NCBI RefSeq assembly: GCF_012932145.1
Contig: NZ_MWOK01000003.1
Span: 177,963 to 241,962, forward strand
DNA: 64,000 bases
Reading direction: 5' to 3'
Origin: Acidovorax sp. SRB_14
GTDB taxonomy: Bacteria; Pseudomonadota; Gammaproteobacteria; Burkholderiales; Burkholderiaceae_C
How positions within the stretch are numbered: position 1 is the first letter of the stretch; every line of letters begins with the position of its first letter. Shown one piece after another: positions 1-9,812 of this stretch. The notes beneath the pieces were generated by a model. That model had not been told where the DNA came from, did no database searches, and was given only the letters and a program-made list of their open reading frames with translations. The translations under genes and the position numbers were made by a program.

Positions 1-217
1 CAACATCCTGCTCGAGAGCAGCCTGACCTTCCTCGGCCTGGGTGTGGACCCTCTGATCCCCAGCTGGGGCGGCATGCTGGCCGACGGCCGCACCTACATG
101 CAGACCGCGTGGTGGGTCAGCGTCTTCCCCGGCGTGGCGATCATGCTCACGGTGCTGGGCCTGAACCTGCTCGGCGACTGGCTGCGCGACCGCATCGACC
201 CCACCGGAAAGCTCTGA
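1..217 (+). CDS. Peptide ABC transporter permease, C-terminal part (DppC/OppC type)
   Basis: These are the last 71 residues of an inner-membrane permease; the gene enters from the left edge and reads in the frame that begins at base 2. The segment has the family's 'SSLTFLGLG' stretch, then '[11 protein letters not shown]', a hydrophobic helix ('[17 protein letters not shown]') and the closing 'DWLRDRIDP' typical of DppC-like proteins. Such a subunit forms half of the membrane channel of a dipeptide/oligopeptide importer. The stop lies one base before the ATG of the M14 peptidase, so the two genes are probably cotranscribed. The substrate cannot be told from this fragment. Confidence 0.85.
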   Translation, partial: NILLESSLTFLGLGVDPLIPSWGGMLADGRTYMQTAWWVSVFPGVAIMLTVLGLNLLGDWLRDRIDPTGKL

Positions 218-218
218 C

Positions 219-1994
219 ATGGACACCCCCGTGCTGCTCGACCTGCAGGTGCCGCGCACGCTCGACGCCTGGGTGCGCCAGTTCGAGGCGCCCCCGTGGC
301 GCGGCGCCAGCGTCGAAGGCTGGCTGTTCGAGGGCCCGGACGCGCGCCGTGCGGCCGAGCAGCGCCTGCGGGCAGCCGGCGTGCGGGCGCGCCTGCGCAG
401 CGCCTACAAGCCGCTGGTCCACAGCTTCCTCGAAGACGTAGACTGTGCCCGCCTGGTCGCCGTGCACCTGACCTACCCCGCGCCCGCGCACGCCGCCCCG
501 CGCCGCTTTCTGCTCGAGGCCTACCCGCTCGCCGGCCTGCTGCCGGCCGGCTGCACGCTGCAGTGCACGCCCGGCGGCGAAGACCTGCATTACCAGCTGG
601 ACCTTACGTACGGCAGCGGCGAGCGCGTGGAGGCGCGCGTGTTCGCCCCCAACCGCGTGCACACCGACCACCTGGGCAGCACGCAGCTCTCGCCCACCGG
701 CTGGCTGCGCACCGGCGCACCCCAGGGTGGTGGCGCGGCCCTCGACGGCCCCCAGGCCACCGATTGCGAGCAGCTCTTCGACCATGCCGTGCGCACCGTG
801 CAGCAGCACCCATGGCCGGTGCAGGAGCCCTATTTCGAGCGGCTGGACCTGCGCGTGGACCTGCCGGGCATCGAGCTGCCGCTGGCCGTGGACCATGAAT
901 GCATCAGCCTGGCCGAGGCGCTGCACGAAGACCTGTATTTCTCGCTGCTCGAAGTGTTCCAGCGCCACTCGGGCCGGGCCGCCAGCGACCGCCGCCTGCA
1001 GCCCGGCCAGATCGTGCCCGACGTGCGCCACGGCGCGCCCGCCGTGCGCATTGCGCTGCAGCCGTTCGCGGCGCAGGCGCAGGACCGGCTGGGCCCGCCG
1101 CCCGAGCCACTGCCGGGCACGCCGCTGGAGCGGCTGGCGCACCCGGCGCACCCGCAGCGGATCGCTGCCGAGATGGCGCGGCTGCCGGGCCTGCGCTTTG
1201 CCGCGGCCTCGCGCCAGGGCCGCGCGGTGCTCGGCCTGTACCACCGCGGCCCGGGCGCTGCCGTGTTCATCAGCGGCGGCCAGCACGCCAACGAAACCTC
1301 GGGCGTGGTCGGTGCGCTGCGCGCGGCGCAGCAGCTGCAGTCCCCAGGCAGCGCGAACTTTGCGCTGATCGCGCTCGAAAACCCCGACGGCTACGCGCTG
1401 CACCGCGAGCTGTGCGTGCAGCACCCGCGGCACATGCAGCATGCGGCGCGCTACAGCGCGCTGGGCGACGACATCGAATACCGCGAGCAGGCGCCGCTGT
1501 ACGAGCGCGCTGCGCGCGAGCAGGCACTGGCGCTGTCGGGCGCGCAGCTCCATGTCAACCTGCATGGCTACCCGGCCCATGAATGGACGCGGCCGCTCAC
1601 CGGCTATGTGCCGCGCGGCTTTGGCCTGTGGACGATTCCCAAGGGTTTCTTTCTGATCCTGCGCCACCGGCCGGGCTGGCAGGCCGAGGGGCGCGCCCTG
1701 CTCGAACAGGTCTGCGCCGCCTTGGCCCGGGTGCCGGGCCTGTCCGCCTACAACGCGCGGCAGATGGCGCTGTACGCGCAGCATGCGGGCGAGCTGCCGT
1801 TCGAGCAGATCCAGGGATTTGCCTGCACGCAGAGCGAAAACCCGCTGCCCGGGCCGCCGGTCACGCTGATCACCGAGTTTCCCGACGAGACCGTGGCGGA
1901 CGGCGATTTCCGTTTTGCGCACACCGTGCAGTGCGCGGCCGTGCTGGCCGCCGTGCAGGCCTGGCAGGGCCTGGCGCGGCCTGCGGCGGGCTGA
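219..1994 (+). CDS. M14-family zinc carboxypeptidase-like protein
   Basis: A 591-residue protein whose C-terminal half resembles zinc metallocarboxypeptidases (M14). The zinc-binding HxxE appears as 'QHANE' (H356, E359), a second histidine-rich strand 'LHVNLHGYPAHEW' holds H445 and H449, and 'ITEFP' carries a candidate general-base glutamate at E553. About 340 N-terminal residues form an extra region I do not recognise. No signal peptide is visible, so it probably acts in the cytoplasm. The ATG follows the permease stop by one base, which suggests that imported peptides are trimmed by this enzyme. The family call is well supported; the substrate is inferred from context. Confidence 0.75.
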   Translation: MDTPVLLDLQVPRTLDAWVRQFEAPPWRGASVEGWLFEGPDARRAAEQRLRAAGVRARLRSAYKPLVHSFLEDVDCARLVAVHLTYPAPAHAAPRRFLLEAYPLAGLLPAGCTLQCTPGGEDLHYQLDLTYGSGERVEARVFAPNRVHTDHLGSTQLSPTGWLRTGAPQGGGAALDGPQATDCEQLFDHAVRTVQQHPWPVQEPYFERLDLRVDLPGIELPLAVDHECISLAEALHEDLYFSLLEVFQRHSGRAASDRRLQPGQIVPDVRHGAPAVRIALQPFAAQAQDRLGPPPEPLPGTPLERLAHPAHPQRIAAEMARLPGLRFAAASRQGRAVLGLYHRGPGAAVFISGGQHANETSGVVGALRAAQQLQSPGSANFALIALENPDGYALHRELCVQHPRHMQHAARYSALGDDIEYREQAPLYERAAREQALALSGAQLHVNLHGYPAHEWTRPLTGYVPRGFGLWTIPKGFFLILRHRPGWQAEGRALLEQVCAALARVPGLSAYNARQMALYAQHAGELPFEQIQGFACTQSENPLPGPPVTLITEFPDETVADGDFRFAHTVQCAAVLAAVQAWQGLARPAAG

Positions 1995-2010
1995 CAGGCC
2001 GGCGCAAAAC

Positions 2011-2070
2011 TATCAAAAACATAGCTGCTGGCGCTTGCTGCACAAGCGCCAGAGCCCTATTTCACTGAAA
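2011..2070 (+). repeat. Dispersed palindromic intergenic repeat, copy 1
   Basis: The core is a perfect 10-bp inverted repeat (2028-2037 with 2043-2052, five-base loop). It is flanked by the 'ATAGCTG' and 'GAGCCCTATTT' ends shared with the other copies. It lies between the convergent peptidase and SppA-like genes, where it could also act as a transcription terminator. Confidence 0.8.
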
Positions 2071-2089
2071 TTCCTGCGTGCAGCTGCGT

Positions 2090-3118
2090 TCAGCGCAGCG
2101 CGGGCGCGCGCTGCAGCGTTTGCAGCGCACCGGCACCGACGGCGGCGCCAAAGCGCTTGGCCAGGCGCTCGGCGACGTTGTCGCGGCGCGTGTAGTCGAT
2201 GACGTCTTCGGCCTTCACGACCTCGCGGGCCACATAGTCGAGGCTGCCCAGCCGGTCCGCCAGCCCCATGTCGACCGCCTGCTGGCCGGTCCAGAACAGG
2301 CCGCTGAAGGTCTCGGGCGTGGGCTTGAGCCGCTCGCCGCGGCCGGCCTTGACGGCGGCAATGAACTGCGCGTGGATCTGGTCGAGCATGGCCTGCGCGT
2401 ACTCGCGCTGCCTTTCGGTCTGCGGGCTGAACGGGTCGAGGAAGCCCTTGTTCTCGCCCGCGGTCAACAGGCGCCGCTCCACGCCCAGCTTTTCCATGGT
2501 GCCGGTGAAACCGAAGCCGTCCATGAGCACGCCGATGCTGCCGACAATGCTGGCCTTGTCGACAAAGATGTCGTCGGCCGCCGCTGCGATGTAGTAGGCA
2601 GCCGAGGCACAGGTTTCTTCCACCACGGCATACAGCGGCTTCTTGTGCTTGGCCTTGAGGCGCACGATCTCGTCGTAGATGATGCCGGCCTGCACCGGGC
2701 TGCCGCCCGGCGAGTTGATCAGCAGCACCACGGCCTTCGAGCCGTCGTCCTCGAAGGCGCTGCGCATGGAAGCGATGACGAATTCGGCGCTGGCCTCGGC
2801 GCCGGCGGAAATTTCGCCCTTGATGTCGACCACCGCCGTGTGCGGGCCGCTCTTGGCCGCCGTGGCCATGTCGCGCGACAGGAAGGCCCAGGCGATGAAG
2901 ACGAAAAACGCCAGCCAGGCCAGGCGCGTGAAGGTGCGCCAGCGGCGCGCCGCGCGCTGCTCGGCCAGCGTGGCCAGGGCCAGCTTTTCGAGCACGCCGC
3001 GCTCCCAACCCGGCGCCCCGGGCTCGACTTTAGCTCCTGAAACAGGAGCTGCTTGCGCCCACAGGTCGGGCATTTCAGGCGGATTTTTATCGGATCCGCT
3101 GGAGGTGGGCTCGGTCAT
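2090..3118 (-). CDS. sppA: S49 family signal peptide peptidase (SppA-like)
   Basis: A 342-residue membrane-anchored serine peptidase of the SppA 36K type, which degrades signal peptides left in the inner membrane. One membrane helix is visible at about residues 64-80, followed by the peptidase domain. 'INSPGGSP' (135-141) matches the oxyanion region. The nucleophile is probably S172 in 'CASAAYY', where most relatives have 'ASGGYY', and the general-base lysine is probably K224 in 'GENKGFLDPF'. The start lies one base from the stop of the upstream Rieske gene, so the two are cotranscribed and probably translationally coupled. The first 60 residues are poorly conserved in character. Confidence 0.9.
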   Translation of the reverse strand: MTEPTSSGSDKNPPEMPDLWAQAAPVSGAKVEPGAPGWERGVLEKLALATLAEQRAARRWRTFTRLAWLAFFVFIAWAFLSRDMATAAKSGPHTAVVDIKGEISAGAEASAEFVIASMRSAFEDDGSKAVVLLINSPGGSPVQAGIIYDEIVRLKAKHKKPLYAVVEETCASAAYYIAAAADDIFVDKASIVGSIGVLMDGFGFTGTMEKLGVERRLLTAGENKGFLDPFSPQTERQREYAQAMLDQIHAQFIAAVKAGRGERLKPTPETFSGLFWTGQQAVDMGLADRLGSLDYVAREVVKAEDVIDYTRRDNVAERLAKRFGAAVGAGALQTLQRAPALR

Positions 3119-3119
3119 A

Positions 3120-3497
3120 TCAGAAGAGGACGGGTTGGAGGTTGTAAGCAGTATGCCAGTGCACCACGCCGCCGTGCTCCGACAGTGTGATCTTCACCAG
3201 AGCGCCCCGGCAGGGGCCGCCGGCGCAGGCGCCGGTGTCTGGCGCATAGGCCGCGCCGTGCGTGGCGCACAGCAGCCAGCGGCCGCTGTCGTCGAACACG
3301 CGGTTGGGCTGGTAGTCCATCTCCATGGCCACGTGGGTGCAGCGGTTCAGGTAGGCCTGGGGCTGCCCCTGAAAGCGGATGGCGAAGGCCCGGCAGGTCT
3401 GGCCGGCGTAGCACACGTCGAACGGCACGGCCAGCCCGCCGTCCACCAGGTCGCGGCTGTGGCAGAGGGCCACGGCGTGGTCGTCAGGGGCAGTCAT
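3120..3497 (-). CDS. Rieske [2Fe-2S] domain protein
   Basis: A small 125-residue protein made almost wholly of one Rieske fold. The two cluster-binding boxes are C53-T-H55 and C77-A-T-H80, and 'GRWLLCATHGAAY' is typical of soluble Rieske ferredoxins. It has no membrane helix or signal peptide, so it should be a cytoplasmic electron carrier or a redox subunit of an unidentified oxygenase. It is the first gene of a pair with the SppA-like peptidase (one base apart) and lies 24 bases downstream of the HAD phosphatase stop, so the run rluC, HAD, Rieske, sppA may be one transcript. The electron partner is not apparent here. Confidence 0.85.
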   Translation of the reverse strand: MTAPDDHAVALCHSRDLVDGGLAVPFDVCYAGQTCRAFAIRFQGQPQAYLNRCTHVAMEMDYQPNRVFDDSGRWLLCATHGAAYAPDTGACAGGPCRGALVKITLSEHGGVVHWHTAYNLQPVLF

Positions 3498-3521
3498 GAT
3501 GGACAGCGTCCGCCAAGAGGG

Positions 3522-4190
3522 TCAGGCTTCGCGCCGCAGCCAGTCGTGCAGCTCGGCCACCGACGCGGCAACGGCCAGCGGCTGCAGCGCGGCAAAGCCC
3601 TCGGTCGTGTGCGCGCCATAGGCCACGCCCACGCTGGCGCAGCCGGCGTTCAAGGCCATCTGCAGGTCGTGCGTGGTGTCGCCGATCATCAGCGTGCGCT
3701 GCGCCGGCACGCCGAACTCGGCCATCAGCTCCTGCAGCATTAGCGGGTGCGGCTTGCCGGCGGTCTCGTCGGCGGTGCGCGAGCCGTCGAACACGCCGCG
3801 CAGCGCCGCGCTGTGCAGCGCCTCGTCGAGGCCGCGCCGGCTCTTGCCGGTGGCCACGGCGAGCAGGTGGCCGCGCGCGCGCAGGTCGGCCAGCAAGGGC
3901 AGCACGCCGCCAAACAGGCTGATGTCGTCCTGGTGGCGCAGGTAGTGGTAGCGGTAGCGGTTGCCGAGCTCGGCGTATTTTTCGGGCGGCACGTCGGGCG
4001 CCGCATGGGCCAGCGCCTGCGTGAGCGCCATGCCGATCACGTAGGCAGCGGCCTCGTCGGTGGGCACGGTGCCGCCCACGTCGCGCACCGCGGCCTGGAT
4101 GCAGCGCACGATGATGGACGTGGAATCGAACAGCGTGCCGTCCCAGTCGAAGGCAATCAGGTCAAAGCGGCGGGGTCGGACAAGGGTCAT
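3522..4190 (-). CDS. HAD-superfamily hydrolase, Gph-like phosphatase
   Basis: A 222-residue HAD phosphatase close to phosphoglycolate phosphatases. The nucleophile box is 'FDWDGTL' (D15, D17); the lysine box lies in 'GKPHPLML' and the metal-binding box is 'MIGDTTHD'. I chose the ATG at 4190 because the HAD fold begins there and because this ATG overlaps the rluC stop by four bases, a sign of translational coupling. The same frame stays open far upstream, but that part only shadows rluC. The substrate could be phosphoglycolate, a nucleotide or another small phosphate ester. Confidence 0.85.
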   Translation of the reverse strand: MTLVRPRRFDLIAFDWDGTLFDSTSIIVRCIQAAVRDVGGTVPTDEAAAYVIGMALTQALAHAAPDVPPEKYAELGNRYRYHYLRHQDDISLFGGVLPLLADLRARGHLLAVATGKSRRGLDEALHSAALRGVFDGSRTADETAGKPHPLMLQELMAEFGVPAQRTLMIGDTTHDLQMALNAGCASVGVAYGAHTTEGFAALQPLAVAASVAELHDWLRREA

Positions 4191-5209
4191 GGCACAGGGG
4201 CGAAGGCGGCCAGTTCGGGGGGCAATTCGGCGCGCAGCTCGGTGCGCGCGCCACTGGCGGGGTGGGTGAACTGCAGGCGCCAGGCATGCAGGAACATGCG
4301 CTTGAGGCCCGATTTTTGCAGGCGCTTGTTGAGATCGAAGTCCCCGTACTTGTCGTCGCCCGCAATCGGGTGGCCGCTGCTGGCCAGGTGCACGCGGATC
4401 TGGTGCGTGCGCCCGGTCTTGATCGTGACTTCGAGCAGGCTCATCGCGGGCAGGCCCTGCAACGGCACGGCCGGGGCGGTGGCGCGCACCTTGACCAGGG
4501 TGATGGAGCGCATGCCATCGGGATCGCCCTCCGTGGTCACGCGCACGCGGCGTTCGCCATCGGGCTGCAGGTACTTGTGCAGCGGCGTATCGATGACCTT
4601 CTTGTTCGCGGGCCACCTGCCGGTGACCAATGCCAGGTAGGTCTTGCCGGTCTCGCGTTCGCGGAACTGGTCCTGCAGGTGCGTGAGTGCGCTGCGCTTC
4701 TTGGCCACCAGCAGGATGCCCGAGGTTTCGCGGTCGAGCCGGTGCACCAGCTCCAGGAACTTGGATTGGGGCCGCGCCTGGCGCAGCTGCTCGATCACGC
4801 CAAAGCTCACGCCGCTGCCGCCGTGCACGGCCACGCCGGCGGGCTTGTCGAGCGCGATCAGGTGCTCGTCCTCGAGCAGGATGGGAAACTCGCGCGCCGG
4901 CGCCGGGTGCGCGGCCTTGTCGGCCATTTTCTCGGACACCCGCACCGGCGGCAAGCGCACCTGGTCGCCGCCCTGCACGCGCGTGTCGGCGCTGGCGCGG
5001 CCCTTGTTGATGCGCACCTCTCCGCTGCGGATGATGCGGTAGACATGGGTCTTGGGCACGCCCTTGAGCTGGCGGAGGAGGAAGTTGTCGAGCCGCTGGC
5101 CGCTCGATTCGGCATCGACCTCGACCATGCGGGCCGACGGTGGCGCGGCGGGTGCGCCGGGCCCCTGGACCCGGTGTGGTGGCGGTTTGGCCCCTATAAT
5201 GTGTTTCAC
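4187..5209 (-). CDS. rluC: 23S rRNA pseudouridine synthase RluC
   Basis: Modifies uridines of 23S rRNA (955, 2504 and 2580 in E. coli). The protein has an N-terminal S4 RNA-binding domain ('GQRLDNFLLRQLKGVPK') and a catalytic domain with the signature 'HRLDRETSG', which holds the catalytic aspartate, followed by 'VAKKRSAL'. 'TGRTHQIRVH' is also family-typical. The GTG start at 5209 gives 340 residues. An ATG at 5128 would give 313 and still keep the S4 domain; neither has a clear ribosome-binding site, so the start is uncertain. As in E. coli, rluC is divergent from rne. Its stop overlaps the start of the HAD gene. Confidence 0.85.
   Translation of the reverse strand: MKHIIGAKPPPHRVQGPGAPAAPPSARMVEVDAESSGQRLDNFLLRQLKGVPKTHVYRIIRSGEVRINKGRASADTRVQGGDQVRLPPVRVSEKMADKAAHPAPAREFPILLEDEHLIALDKPAGVAVHGGSGVSFGVIEQLRQARPQSKFLELVHRLDRETSGILLVAKKRSALTHLQDQFRERETGKTYLALVTGRWPANKKVIDTPLHKYLQPDGERRVRVTTEGDPDGMRSITLVKVRATAPAVPLQGLPAMSLLEVTIKTGRTHQIRVHLASSGHPIAGDDKYGDFDLNKRLQKSGLKRMFLHAWRLQFTHPASGARTELRAELPPELAAFAPVP
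5195..5200 (+). promoter_or_regulatory. Candidate -10 box of the rne promoter
   Basis: A perfect TATAAT faces rne but lies about 590 bases upstream of its ATG, overlapping the putative 5' end of rluC. No good -35 is visible at 16-18 bases. Divergent rluC/rne promoters and a long rne leader are known from E. coli, which makes the position credible. Confidence 0.4.
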
Positions 5210-5788
5210 CTGCGCAGCGTTTTGTAAGTGGTTGATTTGTCTGGAGTTTAGTCCACACGGCCATTTCCCCGCGCGCAGGCAGGTCGATGCCAGCGGGCGT
5301 CGTGCACGCAAAGATGCAGGCCAGTTGCCTGCTTTGGCCTGCATGCCGCGCGGCAGGCTGACGCAATTGAAACACTGATATGGAATACCCCAGCTGGCAG
5401 TCCACCCCTTGCGGGCCGCGACTGCCGGCGGATCGAAGCGAACATGTTGATGCTGGTGATGATGGTCCAATCCCTGGGGCGGCGGCGCTGGCTTCCGCTA
5501 TGGGCATTGAAAATCACGCCAACGCTCATCCTGCCTGCGCAATCAGCTATTCATTTAATAGCAAAAATGCACTCCCCCAGGCTCGCCCCCATCCACGCGC
5601 CCTTGCCACCCCCGCAGAGCTAAAGCCCTGCGGCACCTGGCATACCCGGCAATTCCCTTCGTTTCACAGCGTCAGTCCAGGCATTGTGGGCTCCTCGCGA
5701 GCCTGTTGTTTGTTTGGAATCACGGGCCGCAGCCCGGCAGCCAGAGTGCTGCGGCGCTGCCGACCCAGCACATAAAAGGAAACGCATC
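5201..5788 (+). promoter_or_regulatory. Long untranslated leader of rne with hairpins
   Basis: No convincing gene lies in this roughly 580-base stretch. It contains a strong hairpin with perfect 10-base arms (5314-5323 with 5335-5344) and a smaller one (5546-5551 with 5557-5562, GCTATT/AATAGC) that resembles the outer ends of the dispersed repeat. In E. coli a structured rne leader lets RNase E control its own mRNA level; a similar role here is inference. A ribosome-binding site (AAAAGGA, about 5774-5780) precedes the rne ATG. Confidence 0.45.
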
Positions 5789-8700
5789 ATGAAGCGGATG
5801 CTGATCAACGCCACGCAGCCCGAAGAACGCCGCTTGGCCATTGTCGACGGGCAAAAGCTGCTCGACTACGAAATCGAAATCGAAGGGCGCGAACAGCGCA
5901 AGGGCAACATCTACAAGGCCGTCGTCACGCGCGTCGAGCCCTCGCTGGAAGCCTGCTTCGTCGACTACGGCGAAGACCGCCACGGTTTTCTGCCGTTCAA
6001 GGAAATCTCCAAGCAGTACTTCTCCCCCGGTGTCTCGCCCAGCCAGGCGCGCATCAACGACGTGATCCGCGAAGGCCAGGAGCTGCTGATCCAGGTCGAA
6101 AAAGAAGAGCGCGGCAACAAGGGCGCGGCCCTGACCACCTTCATCTCGCTGGCCGGCCGCTACGTCGTGCTGATGCCCAACAACCCGCGCGGCGGTGGCG
6201 TGAGCCGCCGCATCGAGGGCGAGGACCGTGCCGAGCTCAAAGAGAACATGGACCAGTTGGAATACCCCAACGGCATGAGCATCATCGCGCGCACCGCCGG
6301 CATCGGCCGCAGCGCGCCCGAGCTGCAGTGGGACCTGAACTACCTGCTGAAATTGTGGAACGCCATCGACGGCGCCGCCAAAGGCGGCAAGGGCGCGTTC
6401 CTGATCTACCAGGAATCGAGCCTGGTGATCCGCGCGATCCGCGACTACTTCAACAACGACATCGGTGACATCCTCATCGACACCGACGACATCTACGAGC
6501 AGGCGCAGCAGTTCATGGCGCACGTCATGCCCGAGCATGCCGCCCGCGTGAAGCGCTACCGCGACGACGCTGCGCTGTTCAGCCGCTTCCAGATCGAGCA
6601 TCAGATCGAGTCGGCCTATGCCCGCACCGTGCAGCTGCCCTCGGGCGGCGCCATCGTGATCGACCACACCGAAGCGCTGGTCAGCGTGGACGTGAACTCG
6701 GCGCGCGCCATCAAGGGCGGCGACATCGAGGAAACCGCGACGCGCACCAACCTTGAAGCCGCCGACGAAGTGGCGCGCCAGATGCGCCTGCGCGACCTGG
6801 GCGGCCTGATCGTGATCGACTTCATCGACATGGAAGAGTCTAAGAACCGCCGCGAAGTGGAAAACCGCCTGCGCGACGCGCTGCGCCAGGACCGCGCCCG
6901 CGTGCAGTTCGGCACCATCAGCAAGTTCGGCCTCATGGAAATGAGCCGCCAGCGCCTCAAGCCTGCCCTCTCCGAAGGCTCGTCCATCCCCTGCCCGCGC
7001 TGCGGCGGCTCGGGCCACATCCGCGACACCGAATCGTCGGCGCTGCAGATCCTGCGCATCATTCAAGAAGAATCGATGAAGGACAACACGGCCGCCGTGC
7101 ACTGCCAGGTGCCGGTGGAAGTGGCTTCGTTCCTGCTCAACGAAAAGCGCCCCGAAATCGCCAAGATCGAGCTCAAGCAGCGCGTCACCGTGCTGATGGT
7201 GCCCAGCAAGGCGCTGGAGACGCCGAACTACAAGCTCGAGCGCCTCAAGCACGACGACCCGCGCCTGGACCACATCGAGGCCAGCTACACGCTCGCCGAC
7301 CAGGTGGAAGATCCCACGGCCGTGACGCGCCGCTCGCAGGAGCCTACCAACAAGCAGACGCCCGTGATCAAGGGCGTGCTGCCCGACGCGCCCGCACCGC
7401 AGGCCGCGCCGCGCGCCGAAGGCGAAGTGCGTGCCCCACGCCACGCGCCCAGGGCGGCGGCTCCTGCCGCCGCGCCCGCAGCGCCGGTGCGTGCACCGCA
7501 CGTGCCGCAGGAGCAGGGCTTCTTTGCCTGGCTCAAGAGCCTGTTCGGCTTTGGCGGCGCACCCGCGCCTGGGGTCTCCCCTGCGCCTGCCGCAGCGCCC
7601 GCACCGGCCACTTCCGAGGCACCCCAGCGCGAACCCCGCCGTGACGGGCGCGGCGGCGAAGGCCGAGGCCGCCGCAGCGGTGGCCGTGACGGCAACCGCG
7701 AAGGCGGCCGCGACGGGCAGCGTGACAGCGCCCGCGAAGGCAGCGCCGACGGCCGCGGCCGCCGCAGTGAACGCAGCGGCGAAGGCCGGAGCGCCGAAGG
7801 TCGCAACGCCGAGCCCCGCGCTCCACGCGAAGGCGGACGCGACGTCCGGGGCCGCGAACGCAGCGCCAACGACCTGCAAAACGGCCAGGCACCGGAGCAG
7901 GCCCACAGCGATGCGGCCGGCCAGGAGCCCCGCAGCGACGCCCGCACCGACCGCGGCCCCCGCCGCGAACGCGGTGACGGCAGCGCCGCCAATGGCGCTG
8001 GCAACGGCCGCCGCGAACGTGGTGAACGTGCGCCGCGCGGAGAAGTCCGCGATGGCCGCGATGGCCGCGATGGCCGCGAGCGTCCAGCCCCCGCGCCCGA
8101 AGCGCAGCATGCCGCCGCCGACTTTGCCGAGACCGCGCCGCTGACGGCATTGCCCGACCTGGACCTGTCTCTGGACACCCCCGCGACCGCAGCGCCTGCC
8201 GCCGCGCCCGAGGGCGAGGAGCGCCCCCGCCGCTCGCGCGACCGCTACGGCCGCGACCGCCGCGAACGTGGTGAACGTGGTGAACGTGCCGAGCGCGGTG
8301 AGCGCAGCGAACAGCGCGCCGACGCACCGGCGGCCGCCGACAGCATGCCGGCCGCAGCGGTGGGCATCGACGCCGCAGACGACCAGGCCACGGCCCCTGC
8401 CGAGCCGCCACGCCGCAGCTACTTTGCGCCGGCCCCGGCCGCTGTACCGGCCGCGCCTCAGCCCGTGGTGGCGCCCGAAGCCGCGCCCGTGCCAGCACCC
8501 GCCGCTGTAGTGGCGGCGCCATCCCCGGCCGCTCTCGCTGCCGTGGCAGCGCCCGTGGTGCCCGCCGCCGCGGCCCCGGTGGCCCCTGCATTGGCCGCTC
8601 CCGCAGCGCAACCGGCCCCGGTGGCCGCAGCGGTCCCGGCCGAGGCGGCCGTGGCACCGGTGCAGGACTTTGTCCTGCCCGTGGAACAGCTGCACCAGGT

Positions 8701-8911
8701 GGCGCAGGGCTCGGGTCTGCAGTGGGTCAACTCCGACGCCGACAAGATCGCTGCCGTGCAGGCTGCTATCGCCGCCGAGCCGCGCCCCATCCATGTGCCG
8801 CGCGAACGCGCACCGGCCGTGCAGCCCGACGAGGGACCGCTGGTGCTGGTGGAAACACGCCGCGACCTGAGCGCAATGGAGCTGCCCTTCGAGCAATCGA
8901 ACAAGCCCTGA
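5789..8911 (+). CDS. rne: Ribonuclease E
   Basis: The main endoribonuclease of mRNA decay and rRNA/tRNA processing, 1040 residues here. The N-terminal catalytic half has the S1 domain (about 36-120), the DNase I-like centre with D301 in 'VDVNSA' and D344 in 'IDFIDM', and the zinc-link 'CPRCGG' (C402, C405). From about residue 540 on the protein is a low-complexity arginine-, glutamate-, glycine- and proline/alanine-rich tail, expected to bind RNA and scaffold a degradosome. It also has an aromatic '[15 protein letters not shown]' segment that could be a membrane-anchoring amphipathic helix. I chose the ATG at 5789 for its AAAAGGA site and the classic start '[13 protein letters not shown]'. 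Confidence 0.97.
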   Translation: MKRMLINATQPEERRLAIVDGQKLLDYEIEIEGREQRKGNIYKAVVTRVEPSLEACFVDYGEDRHGFLPFKEISKQYFSPGVSPSQARINDVIREGQELLIQVEKEERGNKGAALTTFISLAGRYVVLMPNNPRGGGVSRRIEGEDRAELKENMDQLEYPNGMSIIARTAGIGRSAPELQWDLNYLLKLWNAIDGAAKGGKGAFLIYQESSLVIRAIRDYFNNDIGDILIDTDDIYEQAQQFMAHVMPEHAARVKRYRDDAALFSRFQIEHQIESAYARTVQLPSGGAIVIDHTEALVSVDVNSARAIKGGDIEETATRTNLEAADEVARQMRLRDLGGLIVIDFIDMEESKNRREVENRLRDALRQDRARVQFGTISKFGLMEMSRQRLKPALSEGSSIPCPRCGGSGHIRDTESSALQILRIIQEESMKDNTAAVHCQVPVEVASFLLNEKRPEIAKIELKQRVTVLMVPSKALETPNYKLERLKHDDPRLDHIEASYTLADQVEDPTAVTRRSQEPTNKQTPVIKGVLPDAPAPQAAPRAEGEVRAPRHAPRAAAPAAAPAAPVRAPHVPQEQGFFAWLKSLFGFGGAPAPGVSPAPAAAPAPATSEAPQREPRRDGRGGEGRGRRSGGRDGNREGGRDGQRDSAREGSADGRGRRSERSGEGRSAEGRNAEPRAPREGGRDVRGRERSANDLQNGQAPEQAHSDAAGQEPRSDARTDRGPRRERGDGSAANGAGNGRRERGERAPRGEVRDGRDGRDGRERPAPAPEAQHAAADFAETAPLTALPDLDLSLDTPATAAPAAAPEGEERPRRSRDRYGRDRRERGERGERAERGERSEQRADAPAAADSMPAAAVGIDAADDQATAPAEPPRRSYFAPAPAAVPAAPQPVVAPEAAPVPAPAAVVAAPSPAALAAVAAPVVPAAAAPVAPALAAPAAQPAPVAAAVPAEAAVAPVQDFVLPVEQLHQVAQGSGLQWVNSDADKIAAVQAAIAAEPRPIHVPRERAPAVQPDEGPLVLVETRRDLSAMELPFEQSNKP

Positions 8912-8949
8912 GACCCCTAGCCTTGGCCCCTGTCCAAGGCCTTGTCGAT

Positions 8950-8979
8950 AATGGCCGGCGCCTCGCGCCGGCCATTTTT
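8950..8979 (+). terminator. Rho-independent terminator of rne
   Basis: Perfect 12-base arms (8950-8961 and 8965-8976) with a CTC loop are followed by a T run. It starts 38 bases after the rne stop and lies just before yaaA. Confidence 0.85.
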
Positions 8980-9015
8980 CATTCACGACCGAGATTGATG
9001 GACTCCACGCCCGCC

Positions 9016-9792
9016 ATGCTGTTGCTGCTCTCTCCCGCCAAATCCCTGGACTACGACACGCCACTGCCCCAAGGCCTGGGCCATACGCTGCCGCAGTTCA
9101 TCCCCGAGGCCGCCGCCCTCATCGAAGTGCTGCGCCAGAAGGCGCCGCAGGATATCGCCACGCTGATGAAAATCAGCGACCCGCTGGCCGCGCTGAATGT
9201 GGCGCGCTACCAAGCCTGGACGCCCGAATTTTCGGCCCGCAACGCGCGCCAAGCCGTGCTGGCATTCAACGGCGACGTGTACGAGGGCCTGCAGGCGCAG
9301 ACGCTGGGCCGTGCCGACCTGGCATGGGCGCAGCAGCATGTCGCCATCTTGAGCGGCCTGTACGGCGTGCTGCGGCCGCTCGACTGGATGCAGCCCTACC
9401 GGCTGGAGATGGGCACGCGCCTGGCCACGGCGGCAGGGGCCAACCTCTACCAGTTCTGGGGCACGCAGATTGCCGAGCACCTGAACGCCCGACTGCAGGA
9501 GGCGGCGCACCCCTGGCTGCTCAACCTGGCATCGCAGGAATACTTCAAGGCCGTGGACCGCAAGGCGCTGCAGGCCCGTGTCATCGAATGCGTGTTCGAA
9601 GACTGGAAAGGCAGCGGCTACAAGATCATCAGCTTCTACGCCAAGCGCGCACGCGGCCTGATGGCGCGCTACGCGATCGAACAGCGCATCCAGCGGCCGC
9701 GCCAGCTCGAAGCCTTCGATGCCGAAGGCTATGCCTTCGACGCCAGCGCCTCCGCGCCCGACCGGCTCGTCTTCCGGCGCCGGGGGGCTTGA
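9016..9792 (+). CDS. yaaA: Peroxide-stress protein YaaA (UPF0246)
   Basis: A 258-residue protein of the YaaA/DUF328 family, the same length as E. coli YaaA, which lowers free intracellular iron during hydrogen peroxide stress and binds DNA. Diagnostic segments are the opening '[15 protein letters not shown]', 'GDVYEGL', '[22 protein letters not shown]' split over residues 110-131, and '[13 protein letters not shown]' near the end. The ATG at 9016 matches family starts; an in-frame ATG at 8998 would add six residues. It lies behind the rne terminator, so it needs its own promoter. Confidence 0.9.
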   Translation: MLLLLSPAKSLDYDTPLPQGLGHTLPQFIPEAAALIEVLRQKAPQDIATLMKISDPLAALNVARYQAWTPEFSARNARQAVLAFNGDVYEGLQAQTLGRADLAWAQQHVAILSGLYGVLRPLDWMQPYRLEMGTRLATAAGANLYQFWGTQIAEHLNARLQEAAHPWLLNLASQEYFKAVDRKALQARVIECVFEDWKGSGYKIISFYAKRARGLMARYAIEQRIQRPRQLEAFDAEGYAFDASASAPDRLVFRRRGA

Positions 9793-9812
9793 AACCTGTT
9801 CAAAATAGCGCC

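Noticed and set aside
5720..9064. A 1114-codon minus-strand frame across rne
   Set aside because: It is antisense to RNase E, without known motifs. The rne frame has all catalytic residues.
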